Source of the DNA: Brevipalpus yothersi
Taxonomy: Eukaryota; Arthropoda; Arachnida; Trombidiformes; Tenuipalpidae
DNA length: 64,000 nt
Direction of reading: 5' to 3'
NCBI GenBank assembly: GCA_003956705.1
Contig: QZCP01000048.1
Span: forward strand, 62,001-126,000
Position 1 is the stretch's first letter, and each line of letters begins with the position of its first letter. Under the pieces are notes generated by a model that saw only the letters and a list, made by a program, of their open reading frames with translations, was not told the origin of the DNA and did no database searches. The position numbers and the translations under genes are program-made. Below, piece by piece: positions 1 to 8,626 of this stretch.

Positions 1-168
1 TTGTTAACTCAAATCTCCTTCTCAAATTATTTCTCAGCATTTAGATGCATATAATCAGTAAAGACCCAATATATAGTTTCAAATGCCAAATAATGTAATG
101 GCATTACCACGGGGGAGATCCATTTAAAATTTGACCAAAAAAGTTGCCAAAAAGTGAAAAGGTGTTAA

Positions 169-480
169 AAGTGGGAAAAAGCTGTGGAGGGTGATTTTCT
201 GAGAGTTCAATTCAGTGAGATAAATCGCCTTCATGTTGACATTTTTCCGTTTTATTCAGTAGATGGAATGATGACGAAGAGAACTTGGTTCAAAGATCAT
301 CCACAGGATAAAGAATTTCCAGAATTTTTCGTGAAAAAATTTAAAAAGATTCCTTTTGTGGGGGTTCAAGCGTCAGCACCTAGCAATATCACTCAATTCC
401 TTGAGTATAAATTTGGCAAAGCAGTCATAGACAATCCTCAATACCCGAACCCTGATGAAATGAAAATAACTGACTTCTGA
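169..480 (+). CDS. FKRP: Fukutin-related protein, C-terminal fragment
   Basis: The frame is open from base 169 to the stop at 478-480. From about base 190 it matches the C-terminal end of the fukutin-related ribitol-phosphate transferase: RVQFSE near the start, then [14 protein letters not shown], a QDKEFPE block and [10 protein letters not shown] close to the end. In known members this enzyme acts in the Golgi and adds ribitol phosphate to the glycan of alpha-dystroglycan. Only about 98-103 residues are present, against nearly 500 in the human protein. All three frames hit stops just upstream (the coding frame at 166-168), and no AG preceded by a pyrimidine tract lies between 169 and 190. 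The piece is therefore either the last exon behind an unusual splice site or a 5'-truncated copy. The family call is firm; whether the gene is functional is not. Confidence 0.75.
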   Translation, partial: KWEKAVEGDFLRVQFSEINRLHVDIFPFYSVDGMMTKRTWFKDHPQDKEFPEFFVKKFKKIPFVGVQASAPSNITQFLEYKFGKAVIDNPQYPNPDEMKITDF

Positions 481-783
481 AATGATGAGAGAGAGAAGGA
501 GAGGTACTGTTAATTAATTTGAGATTATGTTGACCGAATCTCGAGTCGTTGTGAAATTTACTCAACAGTACATCTGTAAGAAGTCTGTTGAGATTTCTGG
601 CCATAATTTTTCCAGAATATGGTGAGTGCATTTCGCTTGCAGTGTATGTCCTCATTTTAAATGTCTTCAGAGTGTCATCAAGATTGGAATGTAATGTTTT
701 TACTCGTCTATTTGTTTGGTAATCTTTTTGGGTTTTATTGTTTCTGTAGATCTCTTTTGCTCGATTTGAATCAATGAATAGAC
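481..783. other. Intergenic spacer, FKRP fragment to zinc-ribbon gene
   Basis: About 300 AT-rich bases separate the FKRP fragment from the next start codon. A minus-strand frame at 425-655 has no recognisable motif and overlaps the real FKRP end, so it is not called. No promoter element stands out. Confidence 0.6.
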
Positions 784-1173
784 ATGAGTTACATTAGAAA
801 GAAAGATGATCTAGAAGACTTCAATCTGGAGACTAAAAAGTATCTGGAGTCGATACGAGATTTTATTGGTGCAAGATGTTTTATAAACGAGGATTATCAT
901 AGATACTTTCATCATATCAGCAATAGAGCAAAAGCTAAGCTATCTGAAGAGGAGAAAAAGCAAGAAAAAAGGCTCAAAAGAAAAATTGGTCGTGTTAAAT
1001 TGTGTAAATTTTGTGGATGCCGTAAAAGGTCAGTCGTCATAAGTAAAGTAAAGATTCCTCAATTTCAAAAGAGAAAGAAGAAAAAGATGTTTATTACACG
1101 CTGTGGTCTCTGCAAAAGACTAGATATGCCGACAGTTTTTGGTAAACCGTCTGCAGAAATAGATGAAATATGA
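784..1173 (+). CDS. Small zinc-ribbon protein, Rpr2/SNM1-like
   Basis: An intronless frame of 129 residues. The first 60 residues look helical, with YHRYFHHISNRAKAKLS near residues 39-55. A very basic Lys/Arg stretch follows. Two Cys pairs then form a likely zinc ribbon: CKFCGC near residues 76-81 and CGLC near 108-111, separated by a basic segment ending KKKMFITR. This order (helices, CxxC, basic strand pair, CxxC) is the layout of the Rpr2/Rpp21/SNM1 subunits of RNase P and MRP and of the related C18orf21 family. That match is by pattern only. If right, the protein would bind RNA in the nucleus or nucleolus. The ATG at 784 is the first Met of the frame. The stop is followed four bases later by the long hairpin at 1177-1256. 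Confidence 0.45.
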   Translation: MSYIRKKDDLEDFNLETKKYLESIRDFIGARCFINEDYHRYFHHISNRAKAKLSEEEKKQEKRLKRKIGRVKLCKFCGCRKRSVVISKVKIPQFQKRKKKKMFITRCGLCKRLDMPTVFGKPSAEIDEI

Positions 1174-1176
1174 CTC

Positions 1177-1256
1177 ATTGATGGAGATGGCGGGCAGTAA
1201 GCTAACCCTTGGAGGCTATGTCCAAGGGAACTACGTGGAAATCGCTCTCCATCAAT
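1177..1256 (+). ncRNA. Long imperfect RNA hairpin, type unknown
   Basis: Bases 1177-1187 pair perfectly with 1246-1256 (11 bp) and bases 1206-1213 pair perfectly with 1221-1228 (8 bp) around a 7-base loop. Short GCG/CGC and GTA/TAC pairings in the intervening arms could lengthen the rod. It begins four bases after the stop of the zinc-ribbon gene, so it may be a 3'-UTR element, a pre-miRNA-like hairpin or one arm of an H/ACA RNA. I saw no SECIS core, no tRNA T-loop and no known snRNA signature. The strand is assigned from the neighbouring gene. Confidence 0.4.
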
Positions 1257-2100
1257 TCATTCTTCTATTGGGGTTAAATCAAGAAATATACCTTAACGGT
1301 TGTTATTGGTGAGTAACTTGTACGCTCGAATGCTTGCCTATGAAAAACTGAACCTTCTCAAAGTCTCATAAAAACAATTTCGTGTTCTGATGAGAAAGAC
1401 ACGAAGGTCAGATTGAAGATGGTGAATAGTCTATTGATCGGGTTGATTGGATTCTCATTCAATTGATTGATGTATTGTTCGTAAGCTCCGCTTTTTAACT
1501 GATTTTTTTATATTAATATATGATCAATATGATTATAATATTGATAGCATATCTCTTCTTTCTTTTAAACTTGCTCTCTAGATTAGATCGTGAAAAAGTG
1601 CTCCTAAAAAGTTTTCACGCTTACGATTTTCACAATGCATAGAGCTTAAGGAATAAGAACGACAGTTGCAAATTCAACTATCAAAATATTGCAAACTTCA
1701 AAACTTTCAATTTCTGATAAAGACCTCGAAAAATACGATATTCCCTACAAACTTTTACCCTCTCCAATCAAAGATTCATTTTAATATCATATTAGCACAC
1801 GCAATAGAACAAAAGTTGCATCAAAATAATTTTGAAATCATGGAAGAAATGAGAAAATACTTCCCCCAAGTTTCTTACATGATATAACATCATGAATAGA
1901 ATTTCTTTTGGACAAGCTCTGTGGATACAGAGTGATGTAACTTTTACATCAGCTGATTCAATGTTCAGCCTGTTGCTGCCCTCTTCCACCCATCCCGATC
2001 AGCATTGATTAATCGGTTCCTCATTTTATTTTTCGATAGATTGTGTGTGTGTCTGTGGGAATTTTTAATTTGATCAATTAAACAGTTTGCAATTGTAACA
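1257..2100. other. Intergenic region upstream of dihydrodiol dehydrogenase
   Basis: AT-rich and without convincing coding sequence. Short open frames at 1666-1887 (plus) and 1792-1989 (minus) show no family motifs. The last 100 bases, including a short TG run near 2041-2056, are presumably the 5' leader and promoter of the dehydrogenase gene. Confidence 0.5.
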
Positions 2101-3980
2101 ATGAGTACCAAGTGGGGTATTCTGTCGGCTGGCAAAATTTCACACGATTTCACTGTATGTCTTCGAAGTTTGGGCAAAAAAGATCATGAGGTTGGTATAT
2201 TTTATGATTTAAATACACACCTAAACGATCAAATGAGCCCCAGCCATAATCATTCAGCTTCTTTTGATTGTTTTAATGATTATTTTCCAGAAATTTTTTT
2301 CTGTTCAAGTTAGATTTTATTCACTAAATAGAATTTTGCACTTTACATTTTATGCAACACACACGTGTTTTGTTAGAATGAATTCGATAATACTTTCATA
2401 TTTTAGGATAATCTTACTGAAATGATGATGTATTTTGTATCGAACTAAGCATGATGACCTTGACTCGAAACATTTAAATCAACAACAACTTATGATTGAT
2501 TAGGCAAAATTACGTTACTTTTTCTCCATTGCCCTTGACGATCGAATTTGATATCTTCTCTCTTATGGATTATTCTTGAATATCCTTAAATATGGTCCCA
2601 AGAATAGTAGTGTATGATGTGTGAATCTCTTGGCGATAAGAAATGTTCTGAAAAAATTTCTCTCATTTGACTTTCAAAATTTATCAATTACATATATTAT
2701 TGAGGCTGTTGATGAGTCAAGACATTTGAACAATTGACAATTGATTTTATTTGATCAAACTTTTCTTCTTTTCTCTAGGTTGTCGCTGTGGCTGCGAGAT
2801 CTTTGGAAGATGCGAAAAATTTTGCCAATAAACATGGAATTGCTAATGCTTATGGATCATATCAAGAGCTAGCTCAAGATCCTAATGTCCAAGTTGTCTA
2901 TGTTGGAACACTGGCATCCCATCATCTTTCTGTGGGCAAATTGTTGCTTGAAAATGGTAAACACGTTCTTATGGAGAAACCATTCACATTATCTGCAAAA
3001 GGAGCAGAAGAATTGATCAATTTGGCTCGAGCAAAAAAATTGTTCCTCATGGAAGCCATATGGTCTCGATTCAATCCGGTGTTCAAGTTTGTAATGGAAC
3101 AGATTGCCGCTGGAACAATCGGTGATGTTTATCATGTTAATGCTGAATTTGGCTTGGATCTGATGGAAGTCGAAAGACTCGTCAAAAAAGCTCATGGTGG
3201 TGGTGTTATGCTCGATCTTGGTGTTTACACTCTCAATGCGATTTCGATGGTCTTCGATAATCAAGAGCCTTTGGACATTAAAGCTGCTGGGCATGTTAGC
3301 ACCGAAGGTAATTACAAAATTCTCCAAAATTTTTATTTTTTCAAATTTTTGCCTTTGTTTCGATGAACTGAAGAATTTTCAATTCGTCAACTTCTTATTG
3401 ACTAAGTTTAATCATTTAAAGAGCTGGTCAAACATACAAAGGTCCAGAAATTCTTCATTTATTCCCACCCTCTTTCTCTTTCCTTGCTATTTTATGAACA
3501 TATAAGAATGATATTGCAGGTAGCATAGTCAGTGCATTGATATTCGAAGCTAATAAGAAGTTGACAAATTGAAAATTCTAATTAATTATTGCATTCTTTT
3601 CAGGTGTTGATGAAGCAGTGACCGTTGCTTTGAAGTATCCAAATGGTCGTGTAGCTACATGTTCCTCCCACATGAGAGCTGAACTTTCTAATGAATGTAC
3701 TATCAGTGGAACAAAGGGTATAATTCGTATCAACAAGCCTTTCTGGTGTCCAACCAGTGTGGTTGTCAATGGTGAAAAACACGAATTTCCTCTTCCACCG
3801 ATTGTGGATACTTGCAACTTTACCAACAGCAACTTTTTATGTCATGAGGCCGAACACGTTCGAGAGTGTCTGAATAAAGGGCTGACAGAGAGTCCAATTT
3901 TACCATTGAAAGATACCTTGCTACTTCGACGAACAACTGATCACGTATTCCGTCAACTTGGTGTTTTCTTCGAAGAATGA
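2101..3980 (+). CDS. DHDH: Trans-1,2-dihydrobenzene-1,2-diol dehydrogenase
   Basis: Three exons, 2101-2190, 2779-3307 and 3604-3980, join in frame to 331 residues, close to the human length of 334. The protein starts MSTKWGILSAGKIS, the nucleotide-binding beta-alpha turn of the Gfo/Idh/MocA family. Exon 1 ends at KKDHE and exon 2 resumes VVAVAAR exactly as in vertebrate DHDH. Further matches are the catalytic-region EKP motif, LFLMEAIW, SGTKG and FPLPP near the C-terminus. The family oxidises trans-dihydrodiols of aromatic compounds, and some sugars, with NADP+ in the cytosol. All splice sites are GT-AG. A possible ATTAAA poly(A) signal lies at 4054-4059. The gene looks intact. Confidence 0.92.
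2191..2778 (+). other. Intron 1 of DHDH
   Basis: A 588-base AT-rich intron bounded by gttggt and a ttctctag acceptor. Nothing else was recognised in it. Intron 2 (3308-3603) is likewise featureless. Confidence 0.8.
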
Positions 3981-5610
3981 TTGTCTTTTTCTTGATTCCA
4001 TGCTGTTTCTTACCCCCTCATTGAATATGTCTGCCTATCTCTTGCCTTTTATGATTAAAACTTTTAATAATCTTTGCATCTAAAAAAATTTTGTGCCAAT
4101 CCGCAACGCTCAAGAATTCATCTCCTCTCGTTCTCTTCTCTACCTCAATCCAAGAGCAAATGAGCTTCTAAATTCTTCGAGTGATTACACAATCAAAATT
4201 CTTTTGAAGACATGAGCCTATGATAACAACATTTTGTGTGGTAGAAATATCTAGGATCAATCTAACCTCACAAAAAGATCTCAATAGTTTGGTAAATTAT
4301 GATCGAGAGTTACATAGAGGAGATTTTAACTGGAAATCTACTGAATCGAGTGCTCAACTATTGACTTTCAGTTTTTCCTGCCAATTGAACAGAGTAATCT
4401 GAGAAAGAAAATATAGATATTGATGTAAGTGAACTTTTTCATGACTTGATGTAATGCACGAGTCTTGTTAATGATATTCACACAGCTAATATTCCTCAAT
4501 TCTTTCTCGATGAACGATTGACTGATACTCTTCACTGAGCCTTGAAAGAGGGTCATCACGCTGAATATCCTCTCACCTTGATCAGAGAATTCAAAACAAT
4601 CCGAATCAGAAAGTTCATACTTTCGCTCAAAGAACTAAGATTTCAACATTCAATTAGATATTGACATTAAATTACTCAAGTTTAATACTAGAGAGAAAAA
4701 AATCGATTGGCTAACACACTTAATTCACTAAAATCACACGATAAAATTGAAAGATCAAACCATGTAAGGAATGATGAGTCTTCCTGGAACAAGTTCCAAG
4801 ATAGTGGAGTAGTTAAAAAACAATAATAAGGAGCACACACAATTGGGTGCGATGAGATCCATATGAAGTTAAGATGATCAAATTGAAAAAGTTTGAAGGA
4901 TGAAGAACAGCATATTGAATTGAGCCAATTTCATGAAGTTAGAGGGTTAAAGACAACGAGATGAATAAGAAGGTCGATGAATTTGAAATATTTGAAGAAC
5001 ATTTGGATAATCTCTAACGATGTACTAGTATGGGTGATCGTAAACGTGCCGAGAATCACTATCCATAGTTCCAGTCTTTGAGGGTGTTTTGGAGCCAGGA
5101 AAAGATGTGGAAATTTTCCAATCAAATAGCTAGGGAAGAGTCGTAATCAGTCGATTAAAGAAGAAGAAAAGAAAGTAAGTAAGTAAGTAGGAGAGGGAGA
5201 GAGAGAAATAACATGAATTAAGTTGTATTCCTTGCGAATTGACAGCTCAAAGCGCGCTCAAAAATGATCAAGTGATCAAGTGTTTATGTCTCTGTGCAAT
5301 GAGAAAGCGTTTGTGTTTGGGAAAAAGTGAATCGAGAGAGAGAAAGAGAAAGAGAAAAAAGAAAGAATCGCAATTTTTTTCACTTCCCTTTGTTTACAGA
5401 AATTTTTGAATGTGAAATCCAGATAAAGGGAGATACAGTTAACGGGGTGTCCAGTTGATGATATTATCATTGTGATTGATCGAATTGATTATCACCTTCA
5501 TGATCGTGATACTGTCACCATCACGATCATTGTCAAAATGAGGCGTTAGTATATCTTTTCTTTATTCTCCAAGTTATAGATAAAATTCTCTACCACCGAG
5601 ACCATCATCC
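3981..5610. other. Intergenic region, DHDH to F-box exon
   Basis: The first part is the DHDH 3' flank. The rest is AT-rich with short GA-rich runs near 5190-5210 and 5335-5365 and scattered short open frames without motifs. An 11-bp inverted repeat at 5500-5530 is listed separately. No gene is supported. Confidence 0.5.
5500..5530. repeat. 11-bp perfect inverted repeat upstream of F-box exon
   Basis: Bases 5500-5510 (atgatcgtgat) are the reverse complement of 5520-5530, with a 9-base spacer. It lies roughly 80-110 bases before the candidate start codons, so it could be a palindromic promoter site. The function is unknown. Confidence 0.6.
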
Positions 5611-5638
5611 ATGGACCATTCTCCATGGACCATTCTCC
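5611..5638 (+). repeat. 14-base tandem duplication at the start codon
   Basis: ATGGACCATTCTCC occurs twice in direct succession (5611-5624 and 5625-5638). Because 14 is not a multiple of 3, the first ATG is out of frame with the F-box frame that starts at the second. Confidence 0.9.
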
Positions 5639-5786
5639 ATCGCCTTCTTTGTTCCGTCAAATATTCAAGCCAAATGCTAACGAAGATGAGGCATTGATCA
5701 ACAAAAAGCTCCACAAAGAGCTTCTATTGCGAATATTCTCCTACCTTGATGTCATATCGCTCTGTCGATGTGCCCAAGTGTCCAAG
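5625..5786 (+). CDS. FBXL2/FBXL20-type F-box exon, isolated
   Basis: One 54-codon exon begins at the ATG at 5625 and ends at a possible donor (AAG|GTGATT) at 5786. It contains an acidic lead and then INKKLHKELLLRIFSYLD and LCRCAQVSK, almost the same as the F-box at the N-terminus of FBXL2/FBXL20, where it binds SKP1 in SCF ubiquitin ligases. Those proteins continue AWN..LDGS and then many leucine-rich repeats. Here a phase-compatible acceptor at 5831 would give AW and a GS dipeptide in a similar place but then run to a stop near 5939. No leucine-rich repeats are found in the window. What follows is an MRCK-type CNH domain in another frame. The exon therefore appears orphaned. Confidence 0.7.
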
Positions 5787-5829
5787 GTGATTCTTCTTTT
5801 TTTATTGCTATTCCTCATCTTTCCATCAG

Positions 5830-7111
5830 AGGCTTGGATAATGATGATATTGAATGGATCAAAATACCTGAAACGAAAGGAGCATCTACTTTCGCTTTGG
5901 CTAATTCTCCAACCACTACTTATATTTGTGTTGCCATAAAGAAAACTCTAGTTGTATATGAAATTACCCGAAAGCGTATCCGTTACACAAGTTGGAGAGA
6001 GATACAGTCTTCAATGGCCATTCAAACTCTCTCCATTGTAGGCACTAAGGTCGTTATTGGAACGAAATCAAGTTTCCGTTGCATATCAGATCGAAAAGCG
6101 TGAAAGTCCACCGTTATGTAAGTATACTATAGTATAGTATAAGAACTTGACTGGTTCGACTGAAATTCTTTCTTCTATTATAGATCTGGTCAATCAAGAA
6201 TGTCAAGAGCTTTCATTTTTAATCCAAAATCCTATTGATGCCCTACTATGCAGACAGATCAGTGATAACGAATGGATTCTTGTCTTTGCTCGTGAGTTAT
6301 CTGCCTGATTTCGAATTATTTGTAGATACTTATGAGCTTTTCATTTCCTCTCTAGCTTATGGTGTTTACGTTGACTCACATGGTAAACGTACCCGAGCTG
6401 TCGAGCTACAGTTTCCATCACAACCTCTATACGTTGCTAGTCTGAGAACTGAGCTCGGTGAACGATCATCACTTTTACTGTTAACTTTTTCACTTACTCA
6501 CATCAATGTTTTCGATCTCCATTCAACTCAATGGATTCAGACAATCAACCTTCGAAACACTCGCCCCATGTATCAGCATGGAAAAAATTATTTGATGTGC
6601 TTGAGTTGTACAAATGATTCGCCTACCTTAGTCCAAATTATTCCGGCTGGAGATACCTCTATGCTAATCACTGCAAAGGGTGATGAAACTAAGCCATTCA
6701 CAATGCATGGTTCCACTGTAGCTCAGCGTATAATGCAATCAGCATCCAGAGCTCCTACTGAAGTTCCTCGTAAAGTAAGAAAGCTTCTGAGCTTCAACTT
6801 GAATCGAAATCTAATCACTATTTGTATTATAGAATTCACGAATTCCTATCAGCGGCCCCTCCGATTTTAGCCATGTTTCTCATCTGGGCCCTGGAGAAGG
6901 TCCATTTGGTTCGAAAACCAAAATAATTGACCGTAAGTCATTGAAACTAGTGAATTTGTCTCAATTTATCTGATTGTTATTTTCTTTGGCAGTTGCCCCG
7001 AATTTGCATACCACAGTTCAACCAAAGAGTGAGGAAAGTATGGTCACTTCACGCAGAGATTCTAATTCAAATTCTAGCAGCCAGTCATCCTTAAGCCCTT
7101 TCAAATTTTGA
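5830..7111 (+). pseudogene. MRCK/Genghis Khan-like C-terminal fragment (CNH + CRIB)
   Basis: Exon-like pieces at 5830-6117, 6184-6291, 6356-6774, 6833-6932 and 6993-7111 keep GT-AG introns. They encode a citron-homology (CNH) domain, with IKIPETKGAS, LVVYEI, NPIDALL, YGVYVDSHGKR and INVFDLHSTQWIQTINL, followed by a CRIB motif (ISGPSDFSHVSHLGPGEG) and a short Ser-rich tail. CNH then CRIB at the C-terminus is the order found in MRCK/CDC42BP kinases and fly Genghis Khan, where CRIB binds Cdc42-GTP. The kinase, coiled coils, C1 and PH domains are absent. In the first piece the frame must change by one base near 6074-6078 (from ...GTKSSF to SVAYQIEKR), and the F-box exon upstream does not join in phase. 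Retained introns argue against retroposition. A new fusion gene is possible but less likely than a decayed duplicate. Confidence 0.7.
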
Positions 7112-7165
7112 AGGAGATTTAGCATTTTTTCCTACAATAACTTTATTTATTTCATCATTGGTTTG

Positions 7166-7362
7166 TGAATTCCAGTCACTTTTTTCATCTTTATGACTTA
7201 CCATGAGATTCAACCAATGCTCAATTCTATGTCAAATCCATCATTTTTCTGTCATCATTCCTCAAACCCTAATCAATTTTAGCATAATTGCTACAACTAA
7301 TATTGCTTCTACTATTAGATGTTTTTTCTTTAGCTTATAATGTACATGTTTCATATTTAATT
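7166..7362 (+). repeat. 197-base block shared with 51503-51699, copy 1
   Basis: This stretch, 55 bases after the stop of the MRCK fragment, matches 51503-51699 over 197 aligned bases with no gap and two substitutions that I could find (ccatc/tcatc near 7233, and catattt/catgttt near 7354). Copy 1 is followed at once by an A-rich run and AATAAA at 7378-7383; copy 2 is not. It is probably 3'-UTR sequence in both places. Confidence 0.9.
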
Positions 7363-7527
7363 AAAAAAATATGAAAAAATAAATAAACTTTCCTCTCACC
7401 TGAATGATTCCATCTAAAACTCAGTTTTTTCCTCAGAGATCATTCATCTTCACTCTCTCTCCTTCAGCAAACACCTCGTTCTTTGGTAAGAGAAAGAGGA
7501 AGATGGGGAAAAAATATTTCCGGGTGT

Positions 7528-7590
<63 letters not shown>

Positions 7591-8626
7591 AGTTCTCTCT
7601 GTGTAAGTTAGAGAAAGAGAGAGTGATGTTAAAAATTGCAACTCTTTTGGCGCGCTAAGTAGTAGCGGAGAGAGTAGAAAAAACATTCTCTTCACAAACA
7701 AGTAAACAGAACAAAAGTGATTAAAGTAAGGAAAGGGTTTAAAGAACGATGTTGCATCATGAGTATGACTCAGTAGATGTCGCTTTAAAGTATAAGAACG
7801 AAGCCATAATATGGGCGGAGCTTATTTTCTGGTTTGGTTTATTATTGATGCTGGAAGAAGAAGAAGAAGAAGAAGAAGTATACTGAACAAATGACAAGTT
7901 CTTATTTTTAAATCAGGAATATTTTTCATGATATTCCTTAACGCTTATAAATAGTTGTATAGTGGTACATTCACTTGACCTGATAGTGATTCTCGATTTG
8001 GGCTCCTTTTTTTTCCATCTCTCTCTCTCTATTGCTGCTGAACCGTGTTCGTATAGTAGTAGTACTTGTGTATATCAAGCGTAAAGTGGAGAGTGTAAAG
8101 GTTGGAATAGAAATCTTGATGTGGCGATTCTGAGAGTTTTTACTGGTTCCGTTGGCCATCCTGTTCTGCATCTTTCTTCTATCATTTCTATTGACGACAA
8201 CTTCTTCATCTTCTTCTTCTTCACCATCATCATAAACCTCACCTTAACATCTTCAGCATACACACACATATATATACATATATACATACTTCATATCATC
8301 ATCATCGTCTAATATATATATAAAATTTGAAATATTATTTTTTCTTGTGTTTGTGTGTGAATGTGAGCAATGTTGCAATGCAGTGAATTGACTACAATAT
8401 CATCATCCATATTGTCAAATTATTATCATCCAATTGATATACCATTCATCACAAAATTATTTCCCTATATATTGGTGGTGACTCAATTTGGTCATCTTAT
8501 TAGTGAGTGTAACCATTTGTTTGTTCTACCAGCCACGCTTACAACAACCACAACCACTACCAATATCAGTACTACCCCATTACAAGTGTACACTGCCTCA
8601 CATAAATATACTGGTGATTCTATCAA
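7363..8626 (+). other. Upstream region / 5' leader of KDM3
   Basis: It contains AATAAA motifs at 7378-7387 that probably end the previous transcript, a 58-base CT tract (7531-7588), an AAG run near 7855-7878 and a pyrimidine/AT-rich leader. An open frame at 8370-8702 is low complexity and overlaps the real start of KDM3. The KDM3 promoter presumably lies here, but no core element is clear. Confidence 0.5.
7531..7588 (+). repeat. (CT)n microsatellite, 58 bases
   Basis: Uninterrupted CT dinucleotides. The open frames of Ser-Leu or Arg-Glu repeats that they create on both strands are not genes. Confidence 0.98.

Noticed and set aside
1177..1256. tRNA or SECIS element
   Set aside because: There is no T-loop GGTTCRA-type box, no three-arm fold, and no ATGA/AA/GA SECIS core; only the hairpin itself is supported.
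5768..6103. Start of a new protein at an internal ATG (5768)
   Set aside because: The first 21 codons lie in the F-box exon and following intron in another frame; real CNH homology begins near 5855.
7404..7701. Open frames of Ser-Leu or Arg-Glu repeats on both strands
   Set aside because: They are translations of CT/GA microsatellites and occur wherever such a tract lies (also 13107-13455, 14148-14456, 27513-27861, 35250-35537, 36725-37000, 48505-48929).
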